From NCBI RefSeq assembly GCF_028389875.1, contig NC_084668.1:22993493-23057492 (forward strand): 64,000 bases of DNA, read 5' to 3'. Source of the DNA: Rhea pennata (Eukaryota; Chordata; Aves; Rheiformes; Rheidae). This document shows positions 48,342-60,060 of this stretch, in pieces. Both the position numbers and the translations under genes were made by a program. A model generated the notes under the pieces. The model was not told the origin of the DNA. It saw only the letters and a program-made list of their open reading frames with translations, and searched no databases. Position 1 is the first letter of the stretch, and every line of letters begins with the position of its first letter.

Positions 48342-48667
48342 TCAGAAGCTGCAGAGTTTAGGATTCGGTTGTCTTAACTTCTCAAGTTCTGGTGCCCAGG
48401 AGAATGTGCCGTTTTGGGAAGGAGGGGAGACGAGCAGGGGCAAAGCACCGTGAGCTTTATCCGCTCGAGGTTTGGTGGTGAATGTGTTTGAGAATCTCTG
48501 TCTTGAGTCTCCTCTTGGCGTCTCGTGGACTTTGTACCTCCTCAGGTCTTTATGCTGATGGTCCTGGTGCAGACGGAAGGTCTTGGGGAACTTGTATGCA
48601 CGTCTCTTTTTGATTACCTTGCTAATCTGCTGGGGGTCTCTGCTCGAAGAGAGCTGTCCTCCCAGCG
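48342..48667 (-). CDS. Candidate terminal coding exon of an unrecognised minus-strand gene
   Basis: Function unknown. On the minus strand, a pyrimidine-rich acceptor CCATCCACCCTCACAG precedes an open frame of 108 codons ending at TGA (48,342-48,344). The peptide is basic and polar (SKVIKKRRAYKFPKTFRLHQ in the middle, ELEKLRQPNPKLCSF at the end) and many codons end in G or C. There are no transmembrane segments or known motifs. A lone segment like this can arise by chance in 64 kb, and I have no homologue to name. Confidence 0.22.
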
Positions 48668-48778
48668 CTGTGAGGGTGGATGGAGGGTCTGATCTGAACA
48701 TGCAGGACTATGTTCAGACACTTAGGTGTAAGACTAAGGAGCTGGGAGATTTTTGAGACTTTTGAGGCTGGTGGTGGT

Positions 48779-48934
48779 GCACAGCCTTGGATAAGCTATT
48801 GAAACTTCTGTCTTTTTCTCCACCTACAATACAGATATTTATCTATCTCACAGGTGCATTGGTTGAGATTAATGAGTTGTTTGTAAAGCACTTTGAAGAT
48901 GAAAAGCACTATAAAAATGCTAAGTATTATTATG
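48779..48934 (+). repeat. Ancient LINE/SINE 3'-end relic (L2/L3/MIR type)
   Basis: Contains CCTTGGATAAGCTATT, CTATCTCACAGG, TTGTTTGTAAAGCACTTTGAAGATGAAAAGCACTATAAAAATGC in separable blocks, then AAGTATTATTATG. This is the familiar tail pattern (tgtaaagcactttgagat..gaaaggcgctataaatgcaaagtattatt) of old amniote interspersed repeats. It is diverged and inactive; the exact family needs a library comparison. Confidence 0.6.
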
Positions 48935-51900
48935 TATGAGCTCTTGAGTGCATAATGGCTGTTTGCCTGCCAGTATTTAGAGCAATTTGTAACACGCTAA
49001 GTATGAAAGGCACCATATGAAATCAAGCTCTGGTTTCCGTTTAAGAAAAGTCACTCATAGTTTGTGTTCAGCGGTTCAAGTCGTACCATTTGTCTTCTGT
49101 GTTATCTAGGGCAAAAACATAGGCTATAAAAGGTTTTAAAAATGGAACAGTTTTAAACCCCTTAAAAATAGGTTATTGTATAATATGGATGTCTTCTCAC
49201 TCAATTCTCCCTCTTACCCTGTGTGCATGGTCTTGGTTTTTGTTTGCAGATACTCAGGTCTTCCCTCTCTTTTTACATTTTCCAAAACCTTCTTTAGTGC
49301 CTTATTAGGCTTCTGTCTTGACTGCTGTGACTTTTTTGCCCCTGCCCTGTCCATGGCTGTTGGCCCTCGTCCCTGACACTCCGTCCTTTACGTCAGCTCT
49401 GCTCAGCGGTGCTTGTCACCCTGGGACCAGACCTTTCCGTGCACAGACCTTAAAGCTTTATGAGCTTTTTGATATTACTAATCGTTGTCCAGTGGTGCTG
49501 TGGCCTTCTGTGTAGGGCTGAAACATATTGATAATAGACTTGCTTTTTTAAAATAAATCTTTCACAAATTCTTTAGATATGGCTTACAAATTCCTAGATT
49601 TTCCTCAGATTATAAATTGAAATTGTTTTGAAGTTGTCTTGTTTATTATGTATTGACATGATAGTCTGTCCAGCTTGGATAATAAAATACCTCTCTTGGC
49701 CTCATCTTGACTTCCCACATCAAATTAGAGATCTGCAAGAAACAAATGGCCCATCTTAAAAAGACTCACACTTGTGCGTAATTATGTGAGTACGGTCCCC
49801 TTCGCTTTGCAAGATGTCTCGTGTTACCAGAATAGTGCATGTCTTTTAAGTACTTGCAGGGTTAAAATGTGAGAGAGAGGGCATGAAAATTAGTATTCTG
49901 CTGTGTGCAGTCTTACAGGTTTTTGGACATAATTCAAGCAGGAAAATACAGTAAGTGGCTGTGTTTATTATGATGAGAAGTGTCAGAATGGTTTATTTTG
50001 TTTTAGTTCTTGCCTTAGCTCAATATGTTCTAAAACGATATAAGAGAAAACATTTAAGGCAATGTGCACAAACTTAGCTGTTCCTTAGCAAAGGGTTTTA
50101 TCCATATGGTATCTACTTGCAAGAAAATCCTGCACAGGATAAAATTGAAATTCACTTCAAATTCCTTTAAGATGGTTCATATTACATGGAAAACAATCAG
50201 GAAGTGTTTTATGACGTAGAGACAACGTATGGAAAGCTCGTTTGTTTATTTTGTCGAATACCCGATTTCCTGAGGAGCTCTCCATTTAGAGCCGTTGTCT
50301 TTTTCCAGACCCGTGGTTGTTTTTCCCACTGCTTTTTGATTTCTGAAAGCAGAAAATGTTGGAAACCAAGTGTTCAATAAACTGCTATGCTATATGGAAA
50401 TTCTAGAAAAGGGTAATAAAGAGCTCTTTAGAGCTCATCGGAGGTCTTCTGGCAGACTTGGTCTATAGCACAGTGCCCAGGAAAAACTTTCAGGGATGTT
50501 TTTGAAAGTGTGATACTGTGCTCTTTCCAGTTTAAACGAGAAATAACCAGCCACTTTACCAGCTGTGTAAAGTCTCTAGCTTTCACATTTTAAAGATGTT
50601 TATTTTCTCATATTTATACTTAAAACACCTGTTTGAAGTGATGTTTAGATTTTAGACCAAGTTCAGTTTGAACCATGAAGGACTATTGCAGTAATGAACA
50701 TGATCTCAATCTGTACATTAATGCTTTTGGCATATCAGATGTTCCCTGAAGGAATGTGTTACGCTTCTCGGATTGTCTGTTTCATACTTAGGTGTATATA
50801 AACTTAAACTAGCTTCCACATCATGTATTTTTTAGAATTTTGAAATTCAGCATTCATGGCATAGCATTGAAAGAAAATAGCAAATAAAGGGTTTGTTTCC
50901 CACATGAATCCAGCTGTTCAGTCCTACATTTTTTGATAGACATGGGTGAAGTTGGGGATGGAAAAGCAACAGTAAGCACCTAAACTCCTTCCACGAGTCA
51001 TGAAAATTAGATGCTTTTTATAATAGATGATGCAGCCACTCCAGATCTGCATGTGTGCTGCTTGGCTTCATAGTTCTGGAATGTGCCTTTAAACTCACTA
51101 GGCTTGTTGAGCTGAGCTCCTTTTGGACTAGAAAAAATGGAAGGTCATCTTGCAAAGACCTACTGTTTCGACACCGAGGGGAGGTGTTGCCCACATTGAT
51201 TTCTGTAGGTCTAATAATGCAGTTTACTACTGCATCATGGATGAAACAGTCAGTGGTGACAGTGTTTAAATTCATCATTAACATCATGTGTTTTCTGAAT
51301 TAACATCTGTGAGGTGGCTAGGCAGGTCTCATCTGTCAGAGCTGTTTCTGGTTATTCTGAATATTAATGTTCTTCTCACAGCTTATGATGGAGGCTTCAA
51401 GGAAAAAGATGTTCTGTGTTTTTAAAAGAAAAAAATAAAGGTAGTGGGACTTGTCTAGGTTTTAAAACTTTGTTAATGCTCACGCAGCCTGTGCTGGTTC
51501 AGAAGAAGCTCAAGGCCTGCAAAGAGTTCTTCTGAAGATTAAAAAAAAAAAAAAAGCTTTAATCACTTCCTTAAAAAGATGAAGTTTTTCCACCAAGGGT
51601 TGTTTTGCTAGTGTAACTCTGTCCCAGCTGCTTTGTTAATAGTATAGTTACACTACCTAGGAGTTTTCCTGCCACATGTGTGGCTTTACCAATAGCTTGT
51701 ATTTCATTTATTTCCCCAGTGCCTCTGCTGAGCATCGCACAATGCTATATGTGCTTGTGTCTTGCATGATACAGAGATGGCTATGTAGTCTTTTCTTCCA
51801 GTTTTGTTAAGGTTATGTACACCAGAGCATTTTAACTTAGAAATAAAAATGCTTTTTATGTATTAATTTGGATTGGAAGTCTTTGCAAAATTGTTCTTTT

Positions 51901-51936
51901 TATGCAGTTAATGTCTTACAGATCTTGTCTGTTCTG

Positions 51937-52126
51937 TCAGTTCTGCCTCTGGAGCTCTTTCTGCCTAACCATAACTTCTTTCTGCTCCAGATAAAGAAAT
52001 AAATCAGCAAGTGAGTGTTTTAGCAGAAACTTTTCCTCAACTGCGAACAGCTGACTCCTGGCAGTTAGAGAAACTGTAAAATCCAGCTGTGGGCCCAGAT
52101 TGCTGCCCACTTCCATCTGACTGCAT
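51937..52126 (-). CDS. Candidate terminal coding exon, phase-compatible with 52,901-53,216
   Basis: Function unknown. On the minus strand an acceptor (ACATTGCCCACAG) at 52,127 opens a frame of 63 codons ending at TGA (51,937-51,939). The end of the peptide, FLLKHSLADLFLYLEQKEVM followed by VRQKELQRQN, looks like an amphipathic helix. Its incoming phase (needs two bases from upstream) matches the two bases left over by the candidate exon at 52,901-53,216. No good donor is present inside, consistent with a last exon; a minus-strand AATAAA lies at 51,707-51,712. Confidence 0.22.
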
Positions 52127-52900
52127 CTGTGGGCAATGTTGGAAATCTGTATATTGAAATGATAGACCTGTACCAAAAGAAAAAAAAATAAGAGAGTTAA
52201 GGTGGATATATGACAAATCTTACTAAAGATCTAAAAGTCCTGAGCTGAATTTGCAAAGTCATAGTTGGGATATCCCCACTGAAGATTTCCCAGGGATTGC
52301 TGCCCTGCCTTGCAGACAAGGTAGCACAGCCTGCTCGGAAGGAACGCTTGCCATATTTGTTAGCTGGCAAGTTAGACTATTTACATCTCACGCAAAGCAA
52401 AACATCTGTTGCGTCTCATAGATTTGCTATCTCTGCTGGAAGCAGCAGCACAAATCTTTTTCAGTTTAGAAAAAAAGACTTGGAGACCTAATCTGGTGAG
52501 AAGACACTTTGCTTGCTTGGTCTATTTTAGAAAATCAGATGATGGAGTAGTACGATAAAATGCACAAAATGACTTTGAATAGACTGATGACCATAGTTTA
52601 GAACCTAAGTACACTATTTTTTTAAAAAATGTATTTTATATGTAGCTGTGATGGGCCTTGTCCATGAAGATTTATATCCATCCTTAAAGCATCTTATGCA
52701 GTGAGGAAGTTCTGTGTGGATCAGCAATATCCTTAAAGTATTCATCAGGAGAAGTGACTGGGAGGTCAAGATTTTGAAGATAAAAGGCACTGACTAAAGT
52801 GCAATTGGACTGCATGATCTGCTTTCTAGTGACTAACCAGATGCTGTTGCTTGTGATTTATTGTCTTGGTTTCAGCAAGACAGGTCCTACATGCAGTTAC

Positions 52901-53216
52901 CCCAGGAAATCTTTCGTAGCAGTTGCTGTGGTGATGATCGTGGTCTTGGGTAATGGAGAAGCCCCCAAGTCCTTCTCACGGAGGGCTCCCAGCTGGTTCT
53001 TGGTGTCAGGACTGAAATGTGTGCAACAGGGAGCCACGGTGCTGTAGCCAATCTCAAAGATGCGCCTGGGGAATCCATTAATGTTGCATGTCAGGAGTCT
53101 TAACCCATCCTGCTGTGCAGGATCGCATGAGCCAGGACCCAGGGAAACAAGCATGTCGGATACCAACGTGCTGGAGGTTGGCACACCAGTGAAACGCTGA
53201 TCTGTCCTTCGCGTGC
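52901..53216 (-). CDS. Candidate coding exon of an unrecognised minus-strand gene
   Basis: Function unknown. The minus-strand acceptor CCGTCTCTGCTTGTAG and donor GGG|GTAACT bound 316 bp that are fully open in one frame (RRTDQRFTGVPTSSTLVSDM near the start, HFSPDTKNQLGALREKDL in the middle, TTATATKDFL at the end). Codons are G/C-ending rich compared with the surroundings. The Thr/Ser-rich, low-complexity style recalls proteins of the axoneme, but that is an impression only. If the donor is not used, the frame stops two bases later at TAA. Alternatives are a retrocopy fragment or a chance frame in a GC-richer patch. Confidence 0.28.
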
Positions 53217-53639
53217 CTACAAGCAGAGACGGGACCTGAAGTTTTCACGGTGATGATGATTACTGTTTGCGTTGCTAGAGATCAGCCAGCGAGGCAGTGC
53301 CCCGCGTGCCCCAGCCGCCTCTGCAGAGGCGCGACGCCGCTGGGTTGAAGATGCTGGTGAAGCCCTTGTCCAGGGGCTGTCCGTGAGTGCTGCAAGTGAA
53401 ACCAAGCCTTGTGAGAGCTGAATAGTTGGAAACGTTGTCTCTTGCCGTTTGTAGGTTAGTTTAAGAAGTTAAAGTTTGCTTCCTACTTGTTTGCATCCAT
53501 TAATTGGAAGAGAAGACGCAGCGCGGGCTGTCCACGAAGGCCGGTGGCCGGGGCCCAAGCCGTGCTGGTTTGCATATCTCAGGAGGAGTCTGGGACTGTG
53601 CACACAGGTGGCAGCACATCAGCATTGCTTTTCCTTCCT

Positions 53640-53830
53640 AAAGCTTGGCTTCCCCACCGAAAGAGCCCCCGAGGAACCAGCGAAGCAGCCCGGGGCCCCC
53701 GCCGGGCAGGGCGGCCGCCCCGCGCCTGCGCCCGCCGCCCCGCTGCGGGCCGAAGGGCCAGCGCGCAAACGCGACTTCCGCGGGTGGTTTTCCGGGCCTC
53801 TGCCTGTGCGCGAGCGCGGCCGTCTGGAGG
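53640..53830. promoter_or_regulatory. CpG-rich intronic islet
   Basis: A dense CpG patch (GGCGGCCGCCCCGCGCC, GCGCGCAAACGCGAC) about 0.4 kb from the candidate minus-strand exons. It is promoter-like in composition, without TATA. Overlapping open frames on both strands are composition artefacts. Confidence 0.4.
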
Positions 53831-54836
53831 ATGAATGTGAATAGGAAAATACTGCTGACCCATTTAAATCGCGTTAGCCGCCATCCGCTGCTCATCTGCA
53901 TAATGAAATACCGGCGAGCGGTGCAGCCGAACTATCAGCAAACTGCAAAAGCAGTATTTTGCTCATTTAGACTATGAAGTAAAACCTAGGACCTTAGCAG
54001 CAATCGTGGCATTACGTTTTAAGCCGTGCAAGTGGTAATCGTCAGCAAAAAAGAACGCTGAGTTGGAAAGGCTGTTAGCACTTCAGCTGTAAGAGTTAAT
54101 TTGAGTCATCTTTTTTTATATTTTTTGCTAGTGCGTAGCTTCTGAAAGTCCATACGCAAAGCACTTAATAAGGGATTGAGTTCAGGAGTGTTTGTTTTGT
54201 ATCATTATCTAATTTCAGTCAGTAAAGACATGTTAGCAATATTAATTTGCAGGATTTAAATGTATTGACATTTTATACTACAAGGAGCAAACTGTAATCT
54301 TTACTTGAATAAAATCAAATCTTAAAGGCAAATTATTAGTAATTGAGAAACTAAATCATTTTAAACATTTATTTGAGTATCAAAGTAAAAACTGAAGCCT
54401 TTAAAGATATAAATTTCATCAACTAGAAACATCACTTTCAGCATGTTGAACTAGATACAAATTTTAAAATAGTGAATTTAGGCTGTCAGGTTTCTATGGT
54501 TACCTACCTTTCCAGCAGTTTTGTGAGATGTGTAAATAGGCCTGTGAGTCACTTGTAATTATTTGTTTTTTGGTTGTTATAGTTGTAATTCTGTGTTCAG
54601 TTTGAATCTCATATAGTTCCCACCGCATGCTTTGGTTTATATATATTTTAATGTGTATGAGTGACAGTGATTGAGCATTTCTTACGGAGTGCTTGTTTTT
54701 TTTGTCGTAAGTGATGTATGTTGGTTCTTCTGAAAATGCAAACAGGTTTTTCCTGCGTCCCTGTTTGATAAACAGGGACTTTCATGATAAGAAAGAGATC
54801 TTTGTAAAAGTTAAGCAAGAAGATAAGCGAAAGATA

Positions 54837-54839
<3 letters not shown>

Positions 54840-54876
<37 letters not shown>
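54840..54876. repeat. 37-bp poly(A) tract
   Basis: An uninterrupted run of 37 A residues. No retrogene body or LINE sequence is recognised just upstream, so it is treated as a simple repeat. Confidence 0.95.
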
Positions 54877-54877
<1 letters not shown>

Positions 54878-57800
54878 CCTCCCAACTATTATACCATATT
54901 CCTCCAAATTAGATCTGTAATCCAGTCATTATAATTCATTCAGTGACCCAAATGTCACACGTTTATAAGTAAGCATCCACGTTTATGCATTAATAACACA
55001 GTCTAATGACTGGCAGGTATAAAAATAAAAATAAGTTATCTGCAGCAAGCTCTTGATTGGAACAGCTTCCTCGTGCAGAGCATCTTCTTGAAAAAAGTCA
55101 AAGCTTGTTTCCACAACCACCACCAGCACAGTTTAGCAGAAACATCTGTAAACTCTTGCATCTCTCTGCTCGTGTATTTGGAAGTCCAGTTTATAGGTGG
55201 AATGGCCCAACCTTCCTCCAGCAAAGGACACTTGCGTGTTTTCTCAGTAAAAAGCTCATCGTCCTAATATGTAACTTGTGTTTTCCTGTGCTTGTAGCCG
55301 CTTTTTATAAAACAAGATCTTACGAGTAATTAATACAATTTGGGACAAGGCAAGAAACTTTGCTGCTCGCTGTCATTTTTTTTCCAAATGAGTAGCAATG
55401 TGTAAGTATTTCATTAAAATGTTCATTCCAGGATTGCTAACAATATATACTTTTTTCATTTTGAGATAAGCCTGGCTTGTCATTCGGGAATCTTCTTGTA
55501 TCCTTAAAGTTGTGGCTGCAGGTGTACGGAAAAGAATTATTGCAATGGGTCATATATTTGGGGGGGAAAGGGGGAAAGACTGCTGATATCAATTCCCTTC
55601 CTGTATCTCAAGTTACAGAGAAAATACTGATACAATGTTTAAAGCATTCCTAATTTTTCCCTGTAAAGATTACTCTTATTTTAGCAACCTTGCTCATAGC
55701 TTTAGCTTCTGAAGGGTTTCTGCGTAAAGCATTTTTGTGGTGATTCAGACATGCTTTTTTCCATTTAAGATGGAAATTTAAGATGTTAAAGTAGGATTTA
55801 TTTTTAACACACTGCCAGTAACATTTAATACTGTAGCAGGCATGTATGCAGGACATAAACATGCCAGCTGAAAAACAGTTGTTTCATAGGGCACCTGAAA
55901 GGATTTTATCCCAGTAGGATTCAATGAATGTTAAAGCTGTGGGTGGGTGCATATTAACAACAAGATTTTGCTGTGTGTGTATGTGTATAAGGACTATTTG
56001 AATTGCTTATTATTTTAATCTGAAACAACTGGATTTTTTTTTAAGTGAGTAACTTGTTCCAACAATAGTTACTTCCCCACAACATCAAAATAATGAATAT
56101 AATGACTGATCTTTCAAGCTAAAGTAATCACTCTGATGTTTTTAAAAACCTTAAGATAGGTGCAACGTGTTTGAAAGGTGTATTTAAACGTGCAAACCTG
56201 AACAAATATGTGTTTCTCCTAATTTATTCTACCTAAGATGAATTAACCTACTCAATATATGAATGTAGTAACATAAGAAGAGTGGGGGTTTTGCCAGTCA
56301 TAGCAGTTGAAATTTGCCAGATGCTGTGATTTGGAGCCTAAATTCCCCTGATAGTAACGGTGTGTGAAACTCTTAGTATTGCTTTGTCCAGGTTTTGTAT
56401 CTGACTCGTTTCATTTTGCTGCGATACTGCTTTAGGCAGCACTTTACTTACGTTTTGTGTTTGTATTACTTTATTGAAGAGAGGAAATTTAGTAGAAATA
56501 ACGCTAGGGTTGACTACATTATTTTCTTGGAGCATAATCAGAATGCATAACCTTAAATCTTCCAGTCATCTCAAAAAGCAAAGAGCAAGTATTTTGCAAA
56601 GAGCCTTATGAGTATGTTGCAGGAAGGGTAAATGCCCTGTTTTCAAAGTTAAGTATGTATAGCCTAGTCACATTTTATGCAATAGAAAATTAATTTCCTT
56701 TGGTATGTACATTAATGTAATTTAGATAGAGTTAGATTGTATTCAGTATTGTTTAAATTCTGAAATATAATGGCAAAGTGCTGCTTAATGATACTCAGTC
56801 TATGCATTTGTTTTTTATACTGGCTTGGTGGGATTTTCTGTACATATATATGTATATGCACATATATATTTTCTGTACATATGTATATGCACACAGCTGC
56901 TGAGGGAATCAGATGAAGGATTTTTTTTAAGGATATGAAATTAAATTTTCCTTTTCTCTTTGTTTGTTAAAGTTGCACTGTCAAATGCTGCTGATAAAAG
57001 GTGGCACCAAGCCAACTTCCTGCAGGAGCTATGGGGAGGGTCACGGCTTGTCGTGACCTGGGCACTATTACTTGAATGTTGTTATTATTGGGATGAAGTA
57101 CCCTTAGGCTGTCATCCTTCCTGTACATAGGAGAGCTGCTGATTCTCTGTGGTTCCCCAGTTTACCAACTTGCAGAACAGCTATTTTGTTGGCCCTAAGT
57201 TTGATTGAATAATGTATTAGAAGACCTGCATTATTGCAGAAAACAGTGATTCATCGTTTGAGTGTGCAGGTCTGCAGTAAGTAATAATAAGCACAGCCAG
57301 GCACAAATGTACTTCTAAATAGTTTACAAATTTGCACCCTATTAAAATATTTGCTTACATTAGCATACAGCAAGCAAATTGCTTGCTTTTGTTCTCCATG
57401 AAGAAAGTGCAAAATTTTAATTAGCAGGGAGCATAACTGGTCCTGAGGGCCAAATTCAGCTTTCTTCGTGTTGCTGAAGAATCCCAGTGGTGTCAGCAGA
57501 GGGGCTGGTTCGGCTCTGCTAGAGCTGGTGACGTTTGGCCGTTGACTTTCGTGGTTATTGGACTTAGCTTTGTTGGCCCTCTTCATGAGGGTAATGAGAA
57601 CAGGAATTCCTATTAATACTTTTTTAAGTAAATAGATGACTTTTGTCATTATTTTCAATTTCAATGATTAAATAAAATAATGCCAATTTGAATATAATGT
57701 TTGTAATATCCTGGTCTTTATTAGGGTTTATCAGGGTACAATCATAAGCACGTTGTTGCAGAGATTTTCACCAATGTGCTGCTGTTGTAACTGAAGTCAC

Positions 57801-59649
57801 ATCTATACCAATGAATATTTCATTTCCCCAATCATGAGGTTAAGACCAGAGTGTTTTTACCCTTTCATTTCTGTTTTCTCCTTCCCAGTACCATCGTGAC
57901 AGCTGTGGCTGTGTCCTGTTTACAAATTGCTTCTAGTCACATTTTCAGTAGTCCTTGTGGGTCTTGCTTTTCCCTAATATGGGCAATTAGGAGGAAATAT
58001 TTCTCACGAGCATGGGTTTACTCTTCTCTCTGTAATGACATAGTCCTGTAATGCAGGAAACAGGGCTGCGTGGTGTCCGTGTCCCCAGTTTCCTGATGTG
58101 GGAAAGAAGTGTGGAAAGCATCTGGAGAGGAGGAGAGCCCCTTTACCAGCTTGTTTCCTGTAAGCGAAATTGGAAGACCTTGTCTGTGCAAATAGATTTC
58201 AAAATAGAGTCTGCCCTTTGACTGTCTCCATAATTACACAGCGCTCTCTGTATTTTATTTGGCTGCCAGAGCAGTTAACCCCTGGAAGTAAGGGGCTGGT
58301 GATGGCGTGACCAGCACGGGTACGCAGACATGACCATGTGAATACACTCTTGTTTAGAGAAGCCTGTCGTTAAGGCCTCGTTACAATATACTTTTACCAA
58401 ATTTAGAAATTATTACATGTTGGGTTATGTTGATTAAGATATGTTATATCCTTAATGTACAGAAAATGCAGAGGTGATAGTTGCTAAAAAAAAAAAAAAA
58501 AGGGGGGGGAATAAAAGAAAAAGAAAAAAGTTTTTGGGGGCTTTGATGTAACCAACATCTGTCAATAGAATGAATTTGCTTTTGTTTAATTGCAAGGGCT
58601 CTTGTCCTGCTACTTTGCCCAATCAGTTTCAACTTCTGCCCCAGGCATTTCCCTATGTTGTTCTTTTTTTTTTTTAGCAAATGCACAGGTTATTGCTTGT
58701 GAAATGTGAGCTGCTCCACCATTACACAGCTTACCCAGAGTTGGAAAGAAGCTTTAATATTTCCCATTCTATTTTTAAAGTTTACATGTACCTTTGCAAC
58801 ACGGGCATTACAAAGTCAGTGTTTTGTTAAACAGTTACAATTACAACTAAAGCTCTATCAAACCACAACCATTATTTCAGATTGACAAATGGGAACATTT
58901 GGTAATTAACAGTAACAAGCTGTATGTTTTTACTTAGTTGAGCTAGTTGGATTGCATATATTATTACCGGTGGCGATTTTTGATACCTCACTTTAAACCG
59001 TATTGCTCTGAAGTTTCAAAAAATGAAAGTTTGCACAAGCAGCAAAATTATTTAATAACTTTAAACGACCTGACAAGCCAAATTAAAGATCTTGAGTATT
59101 TTACTCAAATGTGTGTATACTAAAAAAAAAAACACTGTCAGTTTTTTGTTCAGTTAAGAAGCCATTTAAATCACATATTTAGAAGTGGGCTATTTGAACA
59201 CTGCTTTTGAGGTTGCTAATTGTTCATATATGAATATGAATGAATATCGAGAACAAGTTGATTTTACCTCTAAATCAGTTGAATGTTACTTCTGGCAATC
59301 CTAAATAATTTCATTGTTACGCTTCTGTAGATACTATGAGTGACTAAATTATTTTAAAATATGATGACTTTATTTCTTGACTCTTTTAACCTGTAGCCTT
59401 GTATTTATTGTAAGTTAGAACGATAATGAAGTTTATCCTTTGGTAATACTTTGCTAATTGATTGGTAATTTGAAGCCTTTCATAAATAAATACCAAAAGT
59501 TGAATTGCTAACAATCACAGTTGATGAATCATGTGCATGAACAGTTTTTTTGCATTGCTACTCCATACCTCATTGGAAAAGTAGCTGATAGATTTCTGTA
59601 ACTGTTAAAGTAGGAAGCGTTAGGGAAGCGCTTGTGTGAGAGTTCATTT

Positions 59650-60060
59650 CCAGCATCTCCCTTTAAAAATACTTCTTGACCAGGGGAAAATCACATTTAA
59701 ATTACTAAAATCAATTTAATTAAGGGTCATTAATAGAGATACACATAAAAAAATTCCCGACTCAGTAAGTGAAATGGGAGCTTTTCATTATATAGTGTAG
59801 CATGCATGAACAGATAACAATTAAAATAGACCTAGAGTAAAAGGCTAATAAATATAGGGCACATTGTGCTGCAAAATCAGTCACTTAAAATGCTCCCACC
59901 CATCATCATACTTGAATTCTGTGTTCAGCCCCTTTGGCTGATTCGATTAAAGAAAAGAAAATGTAATTTCCATAAAAGATAAATTAATCTGGTAATTCAC
60001 AAAAGCTCGTAGTGCATATTTATATTATTAATACAAATTAAGTATAGAAGCTATGCTGAG
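59650..60060. promoter_or_regulatory. AT-rich block dense in TAAT motifs, candidate conserved non-coding element
   Basis: Homeodomain-type cores are unusually clustered: TTTAATTAAG near 59,715, CATTAATAG near 59,729, CAATTAAAA near 59,819, AAATTAATCTGGTAATTC at 59,981-59,998 and ATTATTAATACAAATTAAG at 60,024-60,042. The texture resembles deeply conserved developmental enhancers. It lies in the locus that leads to DLX1/DLX2 in other amniotes. Conservation itself cannot be seen from one sequence. Confidence 0.3.

Noticed and set aside
52857-52862. Minus-strand AATAAA 35 bases after the TAA at 52,897
   Set aside because: It could make 52,901-53,216 a last exon, but the GTAACT donor at that position and the phase-compatible next segment make splicing onward at least as likely; left undecided.
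53638-53901. Minus-strand frame with a signal-peptide-like hydrophobic start
   Set aside because: The hydrophobic stretch is followed by GC-driven Gly/Arg/Ala sequence, and the overlapping frames on both strands show it is compositional.
57251-57664. 137-codon minus-strand open frame
   Set aside because: Parts look protein-like (SNTKKAEFGPQDQ), but no convincing donor is seen and the ends are Leu/Ile/Tyr-rich AT-driven sequence.
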